Below are positions 8,429 to 16,745 of a DNA stretch of 46,594 bases, in pieces. The DNA comes from a virus. Under the pieces are notes generated by a model. It was given only the letters and a program-made list of their open reading frames with translations, was not told the DNA's origin and ran no database searches. The stretch lies in IMG/VR virus record IMGVR_UViG_3300046796_000189, positions 1 through 46,594 of that record; one strand, 5' to 3'. The position numbers and the translations under genes were made by a program. How positions within the stretch are numbered: the stretch's first letter is position 1; each line of letters begins with the position of its first letter.

Positions 8429-8920
8429 ATGACGACCGCTTACCTCGATCTCGCCGCATTCAAGCTCACGACGGACATGCCTTCGGCATTCGTCGATGAG
8501 ATCGAGCTGCGTGAAACGGGATGGGTCGACAAGGCGCTCGAGATGGCATCCGCGTACATCGACTCGCGGCTCGCGAAGCGTTACGCCGCGCCGTTCGAAG
8601 CGCCGTATCCGATCGCAGTCACCCGCTGGCTCACTGACCTCGTGACGCTCCGCTGCTGGCGTAAGCGCGGAGTTGTGTCGACCGATGAGCAGATGATCGA
8701 CTACCGCGCTGCAGCCGATGCTGCGATGCGCGAGCTCACAGAAGCAGCGAACAGCAACGAAGGACTGTTCGATCTGCCGCTGCGCGCGGACACAGATGCA
8801 AGCGGCATCGTGCGCGCGTTCCCGCAGAGCTACAGCGAGCAGTCGCCTTACGTTTGGTACGACATCCAAGCGGACATTGGCCACGATGAAGACTCCGCCG
8901 GGGAAGGCACGTTCCGATGA
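8429..8920 (+). CDS. Head completion protein, gp36/DUF1320 family
   Basis: The 163-residue protein starting MTTAYLDLAAF matches the Mu gp36-type family (DUF1320), an adaptor between head and tail. The key pattern is MASAYIDSRLAKRYAAPF followed by a long helix with TRWLTDLVTLRCWRKRG, typical of these helical head-completion proteins. I chose the ATG at 8429 because the upstream in-frame GTG at 8390 lies in a stable hairpin. It overlaps the next gene by 4 nt (ATGA). Confidence 0.75.
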   Translation: MTTAYLDLAAFKLTTDMPSAFVDEIELRETGWVDKALEMASAYIDSRLAKRYAAPFEAPYPIAVTRWLTDLVTLRCWRKRGVVSTDEQMIDYRAAADAAMRELTEAANSNEGLFDLPLRADTDASGIVRAFPQSYSEQSPYVWYDIQADIGHDEDSAGEGTFR

Positions 8921-9324
8921 CTACGTCGCCGGAAAACGCGGCCGCGATGGCGGAGCTGCAAGGCATGATCGACAAGATCTATGCGCTCACGGATCTCGGC
9001 AAGGAAGCTGCGCCGAGCGTCGCGAAGGTCGTGCGCCGCGACATCGAAGGAACGATCGCGCGCGGCGTGAGCTCCGAGGGCCACCCGTGGAAGCCCACGC
9101 TGGACGGTAAGAAGCCGCTGCAGCACGCAGCTCAAGCGCTGCGCGTCGCTTCGGTCGGCTCCGTTATCTACGCACGCGTGGTCGGCGTCGAAGCGCGCCA
9201 TCACAAGGGCCGCGTGAAGGGCGGTCAGAAGCGCACGATCCTTCCCGTTGACGGCGTGCCGCCGCGCATGGCTGCAGCGATCAAGCTCGCGCTCGATGAA
9301 ACGTTTCTCGAGGTGATGCGATGA
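8917..9324 (+). CDS. Virion morphogenesis protein, Mu gpG-like
   Basis: The 135-residue protein lies after the head-completion gene and overlaps both neighbours by 4 nt. It has a helical N-terminus, the segment SSEGHPWKPTLDGKKPLQHAAQALRVAS (the recognisable 'W.P...G..PL..ta.L' pattern of phage virion morphogenesis and neck proteins) and a C-terminal GVPPRMAAAIKLALDETF that resembles the family's 'P.R.flg' region. Such proteins complete the neck or tail connection. The assignment is by pattern and gene order. Confidence 0.62.
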   Translation: MTTSPENAAAMAELQGMIDKIYALTDLGKEAAPSVAKVVRRDIEGTIARGVSSEGHPWKPTLDGKKPLQHAAQALRVASVGSVIYARVVGVEARHHKGRVKGGQKRTILPVDGVPPRMAAAIKLALDETFLEVMR

Positions 9325-9929
9325 GCCAGATCCTCGCACTCGAGTATCTGTTCGCGGCCGTCACTGCGCGCTTCGCGCTCGATGGGCTGCCCGTCCCGAA
9401 CCTCTTCGGCTGGCGCGTGCCCGCGCAGCACATGACGACCAACACGCGGATCGCGTGGGTGCCGGGAGACCCGACGCAGAGCGCCGGCAACATCCTTCCA
9501 CCGCGCAACCCCGGTCAAGTGCCGCGCGCGCTCGCGATGCTCGATGAGTTCTTCACTGTCTACATCACGGGTCAGGATCCGAGCGACCCGGAGAACGAGC
9601 AGAAGCAGTACCACATCGCGCGCATCGTCCACGACCAGTGGTATCGCGCTGTCTATCTCGCAGCACACGGAACGTTCCAAGTGCGGAACGTGCAGTGGCT
9701 AACAGACAAGCTCGAACGTCGATGGGGCGCGACGCTGCGCGTTGTGTCCTCTATCCAGGCGCCCGTGCTCGATGCCGTCAACGGCGACAGCGGCATCATC
9801 GACGCAGCGCAAGACGCGATCGATGACGGCACAACGCTTGGCGCTGAAATCCCGGTCGAGCTGCAAGGCAATACCGAAGTCGTGAGCATCCCGCCCGGAG
9901 AGCTTCCACCTGATCCCGATGAGCCCTGA
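9321..9929 (+). CDS. Probable tail terminator/neck protein
   Basis: The 202-residue protein lies between neck proteins and sheath, where tail terminator proteins are found. Features include NLFGWRVPAQHM, TRIAWVPGDP, a long EQKQYHIARIVHDQWYRAVYLAAHG segment and a Pro-rich acidic tail. Tail terminators cap the finished tube and join it to the head. No hallmark motif proves this, so the role is inferred mainly from gene order. The gene starts with an ATGA overlap. Confidence 0.5.
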   Translation: MSQILALEYLFAAVTARFALDGLPVPNLFGWRVPAQHMTTNTRIAWVPGDPTQSAGNILPPRNPGQVPRALAMLDEFFTVYITGQDPSDPENEQKQYHIARIVHDQWYRAVYLAAHGTFQVRNVQWLTDKLERRWGATLRVVSSIQAPVLDAVNGDSGIIDAAQDAIDDGTTLGAEIPVELQGNTEVVSIPPGELPPDPDEP

Positions 9930-9971
9930 GAGCGCGCTGCAGTGTTTGCAATCTGACCAAGGAAAGAAGAC

Positions 9972-11414
9972 ATGACACAACCGAGTGTAATCATCACCGA
10001 GCTCGATGGCGCGCTCGGCGTCTTGCCTCCCAGCGCTGGGCGACTGCACGCGATCGTCGGCCCGACGTCGATGGGTACGCCGAACGTGCCCGCGACGTTC
10101 GGACGCATCCAGGACATTCAAGCGAACTTCGGCGACGGCGGCGCAATCGAATCCGCTGCGCACTACATGGGTCTCTACGGCCGCCCTGTTCTATTCGTGA
10201 AGAGCGACGCGAGCGCGCTCGCGGTTGTCGAGCCGATCGATGTCGATGGCGTCACAGGCACGTCCGTCATCACGCAGAGCGGCACCCCGGTCGACGATTA
10301 CGAGATCGTGTTCAAAGTCAAAACGGGCGGCACGATCGCGACCAGCGGGATCAAATACATCTACTCGCTCGATGCAGGCCGCACGTTCTCCGCGGAGCAG
10401 TCGCTAGGCACTGCGAGCACCGCCGCGATCGGCACGACCGGCATGACGCTGCACTTCGCCGCAGGCACGCTCATCGCGGGCGATGTCGCGCTGCTGAACG
10501 TGCTCGCGCCTTCCTCGAACGCGGCGGACCTGACGCCCGCGCTCGCTGCGCTCAAAGCGACGCAAGTGCTTTGGGAGCTCTGTCAGATTGTGCCCGCGAT
10601 CGATCCTGACATTCTCGATGCAGTCGATCTCGCGTTCGCTGGCATGGCAAGCGCGGGCAAGTATCGCGGCTGGGTCGGCAACACGCGGGTTCCAAACGTC
10701 GGCGAGACTGAGTCTGCGTACTTCGCTTCGCTCGAAACAGCGTTCGCTTCGAAGGCGTCGAAGTACGGCTCGCTGTATTCCGGCGCATGCAAGCTCACCT
10801 CGAGCATTAGTGGGCGCAAGTTCCGCCGCCCAGTGTCGTTCTCCACCGCTGCGCGCGAAGCATTCGTTTCGCAGGAGATCGATATCGCGGACGTCAACCT
10901 CGGCACGCTCGAAGGCGTTTCGATCCGCGACGTCAACGGCAATCCCGATGAGCACGATGAATCGCTGAACCCCGGGCTCGATGATCTCCGCTTCGGCACG
11001 CTGCGCACTTGGGACGGCGAGGGCGTCTATGTGAACCGCCCGCGGCTGTTCTCTCCGAACGGTTCCGACTTTCAACTCATGCCGCATCGCCGCGTCATGA
11101 ACTTGGCCATGGAGACGCTGCGCTCGTACTTCATCCGGCGCCTCAATCGGCCCGTGCTCGTGAGCTCCACCACGGGATTCATTCTCGAGTCAGAAGCGCT
11201 CGAGATCGAAGCGGGCGTGATGGCGCAGCTGCGCGCGCAGCTGCTCGCAAAGCCGAAAGCGTCGGCCGTCCAGTTCACGCTGTCGCGCACCGACAATCTT
11301 CTCAGCACGCGCACGCTCACAGGTTCCGCGCGCGTGATCCCGCTCGCGTACCCCGAAGACGTTGAGCTCGATGTCGGCTTCTACAACCCCGCGCTGCAAG
11401 TGCTGGCGGCCTGA
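9972..11414 (+). CDS. Tail sheath protein
   Basis: The 480-residue protein is the contractile sheath subunit, which makes this a myovirus. It resembles the DUF2586-type sheath group. The N-terminus is PSVIITELDGALGVLPP, where sheath subunits exchange strands with neighbours. A Rossmann-like domain follows with TPNVPATFGRIQDIQANFGDG. The C-terminus has YVNRPRLFSPNGSDFQLMPHRRVMN, then LRSYFIRRLNRPVL and the beta-rich YPEDVELDVGFYNPALQ, which is the interlocking C-terminal arm. A Shine-Dalgarno AAGGAAAGAAG precedes the ATG. Confidence 0.88.
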   Translation: MTQPSVIITELDGALGVLPPSAGRLHAIVGPTSMGTPNVPATFGRIQDIQANFGDGGAIESAAHYMGLYGRPVLFVKSDASALAVVEPIDVDGVTGTSVITQSGTPVDDYEIVFKVKTGGTIATSGIKYIYSLDAGRTFSAEQSLGTASTAAIGTTGMTLHFAAGTLIAGDVALLNVLAPSSNAADLTPALAALKATQVLWELCQIVPAIDPDILDAVDLAFAGMASAGKYRGWVGNTRVPNVGETESAYFASLETAFASKASKYGSLYSGACKLTSSISGRKFRRPVSFSTAAREAFVSQEIDIADVNLGTLEGVSIRDVNGNPDEHDESLNPGLDDLRFGTLRTWDGEGVYVNRPRLFSPNGSDFQLMPHRRVMNLAMETLRSYFIRRLNRPVLVSSTTGFILESEALEIEAGVMAQLRAQLLAKPKASAVQFTLSRTDNLLSTRTLTGSARVIPLAYPEDVELDVGFYNPALQVLAA

Positions 11415-11446
11415 TCCGAGCAACCGCGCAACAGGAGGCATGTGCC

Positions 11447-11923
11447 ATGGCTGACCAGATATTCGTCAACAACAATCAAATCTCTTGGGGGAGCATCATC
11501 CTCAAGCTCGGGTCGGAGCGCTTCTACGGCTTCACGGGCATCTCGTTCGCGGACAAGCGCGAGCGCGTGAAAGCGTACGGACAAGGCCGACATCACGCGC
11601 CGCGCGGCCGCTCCGCGGGCAAGTACTCCGTGGAGAACGTGAAGCTCACCGGCTGGAAGGCGAGCATTCAAATCCTCCGACAAGAGTTCGCGCTTCGCTC
11701 GCTCGTACCCGGCGGGTACGGCGATGTCGAGTTCGAGATCGATGTCCAATACATCGAAGCGGATGAGCTGCCGATCCAAGTCGTGATCGAGCGCTGCGTC
11801 TGGGCTGGCAACAGCACCAGCGATGAAGAGTCACCTGACCCACTGAAAGAGGAGATCGAGATCGATCCGATGCTGATCCGTCGAAACGGATTGGTGCTGT
11901 TCGACTCGCGCATAGCGATATGA
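11447..11923 (+). CDS. Tail tube protein
   Basis: The 158-residue protein directly after the sheath is the expected tail tube subunit, whose stacked hexamers form the DNA channel inside the sheath. It is beta-rich, with FVNNNQISWGSIILKLGSERF, ISFADKRERVKAYGQGRHHAPRGR and YSVENVKLTGWKASIQILR segments that fit the tube-protein beta-barrel fold. A strong AGGAGG ribosome binding site lies 9 nt before the ATG, consistent with high expression. The gene ends in an ATGA overlap with the tail chaperone. Confidence 0.78.
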   Translation: MADQIFVNNNQISWGSIILKLGSERFYGFTGISFADKRERVKAYGQGRHHAPRGRSAGKYSVENVKLTGWKASIQILRQEFALRSLVPGGYGDVEFEIDVQYIEADELPIQVVIERCVWAGNSTSDEESPDPLKEEIEIDPMLIRRNGLVLFDSRIAI

Positions 11924-12354
11924 CCGAAAACGCCAAGTCACTAATCGAGCTGCGCGCCCTGCACGCGCAGCTTCAAGACGCGCGCGAAGAAGCAGACGAG
12001 CGCGCGAAAGAGAACTTCGAGACCGCGCAGCTTGAGCAAGCGATCGCGGATGAAGAAGCGCTCGCGAAGCTCATCGCGGAGCACGGCCCGCTTGGGAAGA
12101 AGATCGAAGCCGTGCACACCGATATGGGCCTCATCGTGGTTCAGCGACCGCACACGATGAAGTTTCGACGCTTCCAGGACCGCGGTAAGTTCGACACCGA
12201 CGAGATCTCGCAGCTCATTCGGCCGTGCGTCATCTACCCGCCGCTGCCGCGCTTCGATGCGATTCTCGAAGAACTGCCCGCAACGCTCGCGCGCGTGGGC
12301 AGCGCAGTGATCGCCCTCTCGGGTCATCGCTCGAAGGAACTCGAAAAAAAATAA
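11920..12354 (+). CDS. Tail assembly chaperone, short (zero-frame) form
   Basis: The 144-residue product lies between tube and tape measure, the classic position of the tail assembly chaperone. The N-terminal half is a charged coiled coil (ALHAQLQDAREEADERAKE...), and the C-terminus contains TMKFRRFQDRGKF. The frame ends in GAA AAA AAA TAA. The A-tract just before the stop is a slippery site leading into a second frame, giving a G/GT-like pair as in lambda and most tailed phages. Chaperones of this type hold the tape measure protein during tail assembly and are not part of the virion. Confidence 0.75.
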   Translation: MTENAKSLIELRALHAQLQDAREEADERAKENFETAQLEQAIADEEALAKLIAEHGPLGKKIEAVHTDMGLIVVQRPHTMKFRRFQDRGKFDTDEISQLIRPCVIYPPLPRFDAILEELPATLARVGSAVIALSGHRSKELEKK

Positions 12355-12539
12355 CCGAGCTCCGAACGCAGGCACGCGGCAATGACGGCCTCGCGGCGCT
12401 GTGTCTGCTCGCAGCGTTCGGAGTCACGGAGAGCGATCTCGAGGGCCAAGCTGCGCGCGAATACGTCGGCGCGATTCTCCTACTTGAAGCGTTCGCTGAC
12501 CTGCACCTGCTCCGCAAAGCACTGACCAAGAAAGCGTAG
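11920..12539 (+). CDS. Tail assembly chaperone, long form by -1 frameshift
   Basis: A -1 shift on the heptamer A AAA AAA at 12345-12351 would bypass the TAA at 12352-12354 and continue as KK-ITELRTQARGNDGLAAL... to the stop at 12537-12539, giving a 206-residue fusion (144 plus 62). The extension is helical (LLAAFGVTESDLEGQAAREY, then a Leu-rich helix) and has no good start codon or ribosome binding site of its own, so a frameshift is the simplest way to make it. It then ends 10 nt before the tape measure gene. The junction is inferred from sequence; the frameshift has not been observed. Confidence 0.72.
12334..12351 (+). promoter_or_regulatory. Programmed -1 frameshift site
   Basis: Eight A residues (12344-12351) include the slippery heptamer A AAA AAA in the correct phase, directly before the zero-frame TAA. 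An AAGGA sequence at 12334-12338 lies 6 nt upstream. Internal Shine-Dalgarno-like sequences at about this distance stimulate -1 frameshifting in bacteria (the dnaX model). A-runs this long are rare in this GC-rich genome. Confidence 0.72.
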
Positions 12540-12549
12540 CCCCCCGCCC

Positions 12550-14544
12550 GTGGCAGACGATACGACCACAGCCGAGTTCATTCTCCGCCTCAAGGAAGAG
12601 ATGAGCGGCTCGGCTGCGTCCGCTGCACAAGCGCTCTCGAACTTGAAGAGCGAACTTGAAGCGGACCAGAAGGCGCTCGCCGACATGGAGAAGGCGATGC
12701 GCAACTTGAAGAAGGCTGCGAGCGTCGATGAAGGCGCGATGCGCACGCTGACCGAGGCGATGAACACGAAGCGCGAAGCGATCGGGCGCGCGCAAGCTGC
12801 TTACGTGGAACTCGGCGGCGAGTTCGGCCGCACGAAGTCAAAGGGCGGCGAACTCATCGCGCGCTTGAAAGCGATGGAGAGCGGCCTTGCTGGCATGCCG
12901 GGTCCGCTCGGCCAAGTGATCGGCTCGCTCTCGAAGCTCGCACAGATGATGGGCGGCGCGGGCTGGCTCGCACTCGGCGCAGGCCTCGCCGCTGTCGCTG
13001 CGTCCGCTGTCATCGCTGCCAAGACACTGTTCGATCTCGGGCTCGCCAACGCGGACGCGCGTCGCAACGAACTCCTGCATCTCGAAGCGCTTACGAAGAT
13101 GCGCAGCTGGTTCGGCTTCATCCCGGGCAACGCGAAGGAGATGATCAAAGGCATCGACGATATCTCCACGCGCGTGTCGATCAGCCGCGAAGAGGTCAGC
13201 CAGTTCAACGACACGCTCTACAAGTCCGGCCTGCGCGGCGCGAGCTTGAAGACCGCGCTTGAAGCGACTGCGATCAAAGCGTCCGCGCTTGGCACTGCAG
13301 CGGGCAACGCGTTCGCGGGCATGGCCGCACACGCCAACTTGATGGGCGTGTCGGTGAACCGCCTGGCGCAAGACGTCAAGAACCGTTTCGGCAACGTGGT
13401 CGCGAAGCAGATGAAGTCGCTCGAGGTGCAGTCGAAGAAGCAGAAAGAAGCGTTCTCCGCACTGTTCTCTGACCTCGACGTGGAGCCGCTGCTCGGCGCG
13501 CTGCGCGACGTGCGGCAGCTCTTCAGCCAAAACACGGAAGCAGGCAAGACGCTCAAGTTCTTATTCACGACGCTCATCCAGCCACTGTTTGACAGCGCGA
13601 CCAAAGCGCTGCCGTTCATCGAGCTCTTCTTCGACGGCATCGTCGAAGGCGCGCTCGATGTCGAGATCGCGTTTCTGACCGTGCGCAACTGGTGGCGCAA
13701 GACGTTCGGTCCCGAAACGAAGGCGACGACCGACGACTACATGAGCGCGTTCGAAACGGGAAAGAACCTGGTCGAGGGCTTCGCGGGCGCCATCGTTTCA
13801 GTGTCCGCACTCATGCTCGGCCGCTTCGCGTTCGCGACTGCCGGCATGGCCGTCGACCTGATCAAAGCGCTTGTGAAGATGACCGTGGCCACGTGGGCGT
13901 GGGTCTTCGAGACTGTCATCCCAGCGATGGCCACTGCAGCGACCGCGATCGGCGCCGTCGTGGTCGAAGCTGCGCTCATCGCTGCGCCGTTCATCCTCGC
14001 AGCTGCAGCGGTGTTCGGCCTCTTCAAGATCCTCGAACTCTTCTACGTCATCTGGCGGGAGATCGACTGGGTCGATCTCGGCCGCTCGATGTGGAAGGGC
14101 ATCGTTGACGGTCTGACTGCGGGCCTCGACTTCATCAAAAACGCGATGAGCAAGCTCGCACTCGGCGCGATGAGCGCTTTCAAAGACGTGTTGAAGATTC
14201 ATTCGCCGTCGATGGTGTTCGCAGACCTCGGCGTAGAGATTCCCAAGGGTGTCGAGCAGGGCGTCGCCCAAGGAACGCCGGAAGCGCAGCGCGCGGTCGA
14301 TGACATGGTCACCGTGCCGAAGATCGCGCCCGCCCCGGCGGCTGCAGGTCCGGGCGCTGAGTCTCCGTTGGCGGCGGCAGGCTCAGCGTCCGGCAGCGGC
14401 GCGACGATCACGATCGGAGAGATCGTCATCCACACGAATAGCGACAAGCCGCGCGAGCTCGCGACTGCGTTTCGCCGTGAGCTTGAATCCGTGCTCGAAG
14501 GCGTCGCGCTGCAGATGGGCGCGCGCGTTGCGGGTGCGCCATGA
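12550..14544 (+). CDS. Tail tape measure protein
   Basis: The 664-residue protein follows the tail chaperone, as tape measure proteins do, and sets tail length while threading the tube lumen. The N-terminal 80 residues form a coiled coil (QALSNLKSELEADQKALADM...). Hydrophobic stretches lie near residues 135-160 (ALGAGLAAVAASAVIAAKTL) and about 415-500 (Ala/Val-rich), which fits the membrane-inserting role seen in this family. The segment ALGAMSAFKDVLKIHSPSMV near residue 540 is the common tape-measure motif 'hSPS'. The GTG start has no Shine-Dalgarno sequence and is probably coupled to the frameshifted chaperone. At about 1.5 angstrom per residue the tail would be near 100 nm. Confidence 0.87.
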   Translation: MADDTTTAEFILRLKEEMSGSAASAAQALSNLKSELEADQKALADMEKAMRNLKKAASVDEGAMRTLTEAMNTKREAIGRAQAAYVELGGEFGRTKSKGGELIARLKAMESGLAGMPGPLGQVIGSLSKLAQMMGGAGWLALGAGLAAVAASAVIAAKTLFDLGLANADARRNELLHLEALTKMRSWFGFIPGNAKEMIKGIDDISTRVSISREEVSQFNDTLYKSGLRGASLKTALEATAIKASALGTAAGNAFAGMAAHANLMGVSVNRLAQDVKNRFGNVVAKQMKSLEVQSKKQKEAFSALFSDLDVEPLLGALRDVRQLFSQNTEAGKTLKFLFTTLIQPLFDSATKALPFIELFFDGIVEGALDVEIAFLTVRNWWRKTFGPETKATTDDYMSAFETGKNLVEGFAGAIVSVSALMLGRFAFATAGMAVDLIKALVKMTVATWAWVFETVIPAMATAATAIGAVVVEAALIAAPFILAAAAVFGLFKILELFYVIWREIDWVDLGRSMWKGIVDGLTAGLDFIKNAMSKLALGAMSAFKDVLKIHSPSMVFADLGVEIPKGVEQGVAQGTPEAQRAVDDMVTVPKIAPAPAAAGPGAESPLAAAGSASGSGATITIGEIVIHTNSDKPRELATAFRRELESVLEGVALQMGARVAGAP

Positions 14545-15086
14545 GTTGGAACCCGATCGATGAGCCGCGAGACTGGGTGAAGCTCGGCGGACTGCGCACG
14601 CCCGGACTGTGCGAGATCACCGGGGCGGGCTCTCCGCGGCGCTGGGATGAGCGCGAGAGCTACGGCTACAGCGGCGCGACGGTCGTCTATCACGGCTTGA
14701 AACTCGCGCACCCCGCGCTGCGCTTGCGTTTGTTTTCCACGCAGGACTGGGAAGACTGGTACGCGTTCAAGCCGTCGATCGATAAGCCGCCGCTCGGGAA
14801 GAAGCAGGGCCCACTCGACATCGAGCACCCGCTGCTGGCGCAGGTCGGGATCACTTCGGTCGTGGTGGAAGACGTGCTTTCGCCGGTCCAGACCGCGGAC
14901 GGCGAGTGGACCATCGAGATCCGGCTCATCGAATACCGCCCGCTCAAGCTCGCGCTTGCAAAGCCGGACGCGAGCGCAGCGACGCCTGTTGACCCCGCGC
15001 TGCAGAGCGCGCGCGAGAAAGCAGAGAACCGAATCAAGAATAAGCGCGAGCTCGCAGACCACCTCGCGACGGATCCGCAGCCATGA
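14541..15086 (+). CDS. Tail/baseplate-proximal protein of unknown function
   Basis: The 181-residue protein lies between tape measure and hub/spike with 4-nt overlaps on both sides, so it is very likely a tail-tip or baseplate component. Visible features are an N-terminal Trp-rich region (SWNPIDEPRDWVKLGG), a GAGSPRRWDERESYGYSG segment, a beta-rich centre (TIEIRLIEYRPLKLAL) and a charged helical C-terminus. No LysM or peptidase motif is visible. By position it could connect tube and hub, but no family is recognised with certainty. Confidence 0.62.
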   Translation: MSWNPIDEPRDWVKLGGLRTPGLCEITGAGSPRRWDERESYGYSGATVVYHGLKLAHPALRLRLFSTQDWEDWYAFKPSIDKPPLGKKQGPLDIEHPLLAQVGITSVVVEDVLSPVQTADGEWTIEIRLIEYRPLKLALAKPDASAATPVDPALQSAREKAENRIKNKRELADHLATDPQP

Positions 15087-16255
15087 GCGAAGACGTATCC
15101 ATCACGCTGTCAGGCCATGAGCTGCAAGCGCTCGCGCTGCGCGTCGGCGCTGTCGGCCCGTGGATTGCGGAGTGCGACCTGACCGACGACACGCCGCTCG
15201 CCGGGAAGCAGACGCTCAAGATCGGCGCGCAGAGCTTCGTGGGCACGGTCGTTCCACAGCAAGCGGGCACGTTCGCGCTCAAGCGCACGCTGCGACTGGT
15301 CGCGGGCGTGGGAGGGTGGAGCTCGCTGCTCGCTCCGCGCGCGTACCACAGCGACGCTGGCGTCCGCGCGCAGCTCATCGCGCAAGACGCTGCGCGCGAG
15401 TGCGGCGAGACGCTCGGCAGCTTCGAGCCCGGCGCGCTGAACGTCGGCAACGACTACGCTCGCGGGCGCGAGCTCGCATCCGCTGTGCTCGAACACGCCG
15501 CCGGCGGCGTCCCGTGGTGGGTCGACTATGCGGGAGTCACGCACGTCGGGCCGCGGCCCGCGCCCGTACTCGAAGCTGCGAGCTTCACGCTGCTCGGCTT
15601 CGACGGCCGCTCGCGCATCGCTGTGCTCTCTTCCGATGACCTGGACAAGCTACCCGTGGGCGGAGTGATCCAAGACAGTCGGCTCGATGCGCCGCAGACG
15701 ATCCGCGATCTCGAGTACTCCTTCGCGCGCGGCCAGCCCCCGCGCATCGTCGCGTGGTGCGGCGGCGGCTCGAGCTCCGCTTCGCGCCTTGCGGAGCTGC
15801 TTCGCGCGGTCATCGACCGCACGCACGATGAGCCCCTGCACGGCGTCTATCGCTATCGCGTTGTGAGCGAAGCGGGCGACACGCGCTGCGACCTGCAGGC
15901 CATCCGCAAGGGCGCAGGCCTTCCCGACCTGCGCCACATCTCGCAGTGGCCCGGCGTGGCGGGCATCGCTTCGACGCTCACGCTGGGCGCGGAAGTGCTG
16001 GTGCAGTTCATCGAAGGCGATCGCGCGCAGCCCATCGTGAGCGGCTACGCGGGCAAGGATGGAGTGGGCTTCGCGCCGATCGAAACTGTGATCGGCGGAG
16101 AGCCCGCGCCTGCAGCTGCGCGCGTCGGCGACGACGTGACTCTGCCCACTGGAGAGTTCAGCGGCACGATCGGCGGCAGCCCCGCGTCCGGAACGATCAC
16201 CTTTACGAGCGTCGGCACGATCTCGAGTGGCTCATCGAAAGTGAGGATCGGTTAG
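15083..16255 (+). CDS. Baseplate hub with spike OB-domain (gpD/gpV-like fusion)
   Basis: The 390-residue protein appears to combine a hub part (residues about 1-270) with a spike OB-fold part (about 275-335, with ITLTLGAEVLVQFIEGD-like pattern and QPIVSGYAGKDG), as in gp27-gp5 or P2 gpD/gpV-type assemblies. The C-terminal region is small-residue and beta-rich (GEFSGTIGGSPASGTITF), the likely shaft that pierces the outer membrane. It forms the central needle of the contractile tail. No lysozyme domain is present. It starts by ATGA overlap and ends directly at the next ATG. Confidence 0.72.
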   Translation: MSEDVSITLSGHELQALALRVGAVGPWIAECDLTDDTPLAGKQTLKIGAQSFVGTVVPQQAGTFALKRTLRLVAGVGGWSSLLAPRAYHSDAGVRAQLIAQDAARECGETLGSFEPGALNVGNDYARGRELASAVLEHAAGGVPWWVDYAGVTHVGPRPAPVLEAASFTLLGFDGRSRIAVLSSDDLDKLPVGGVIQDSRLDAPQTIRDLEYSFARGQPPRIVAWCGGGSSSASRLAELLRAVIDRTHDEPLHGVYRYRVVSEAGDTRCDLQAIRKGAGLPDLRHISQWPGVAGIASTLTLGAEVLVQFIEGDRAQPIVSGYAGKDGVGFAPIETVIGGEPAPAAARVGDDVTLPTGEFSGTIGGSPASGTITFTSVGTISSGSSKVRIG

Positions 16256-16741
16256 ATGCCGCTTCCACCCGACGCGCAAGCTGCGTTCGATGCAGACCTC
16301 GCGACGATGACGCGCGTGCAGGTCGTGCCCGAAGACCCGCTGAACTACGGGCGCGACCTGTCGTGCGTGCTCGATGTCACAAGCGACTTCGCGGAAGTCG
16401 ATCCGAACTCTCCGCGCGGCATTGCCGAGGCCGTTACACGCAGACTCATCACCAACCGCGGTGACTTGATCGATGACGGCACGTACGGCTTCAACATCCG
16501 CGCGCTGCTCAACCACCCGCAGACGGTGAACGAACTGCGCTCGATCGAGATCTCCTGCGTCAACGAAGCGAACAAAGAAGAGCGTGTCGAGCGCGCCGAC
16601 ATCACGGTGACCATGAACGCAACGGGTTCAGAGATCTCGGTCGCAGTGCTGATTACGCCTGCAGACCCGGAGCTGCGTCCGTTCGTTTTCGTGCTCGCTG
16701 TCACCGACGCGCAAGTGCTCATCGACCTGATCGGAGCTTGA
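16256..16741 (+). CDS. Baseplate wedge protein, gp25/gpW-like (Mu gp46 position)
   Basis: The 161-residue protein contains YGRDLSCVLDVTSDFAEVDP and AEAVTRRLITNRGDLIDDGTYGFNIR, which is the recognisable core of the Mu gp46/gp25-like baseplate wedge group (initial 'G.D......D' and 'R.LTT..G.L..dp.yG.dl' pattern). These proteins join the sheath to the baseplate. It starts immediately after the hub stop codon and is followed by the gpJ-like gene 4 nt later, the standard W-J order. Confidence 0.77.
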   Translation: MPLPPDAQAAFDADLATMTRVQVVPEDPLNYGRDLSCVLDVTSDFAEVDPNSPRGIAEAVTRRLITNRGDLIDDGTYGFNIRALLNHPQTVNELRSIEISCVNEANKEERVERADITVTMNATGSEISVAVLITPADPELRPFVFVLAVTDAQVLIDLIGA

Positions 16742-16745
16742 ACCC

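Noticed and set aside
7299-8459. Minus-strand open frame opposite the major capsid gene
   Set aside because: The capsid protein has strong family features on the plus strand; the opposite frame is Arg/Val-rich without a recognisable fold.
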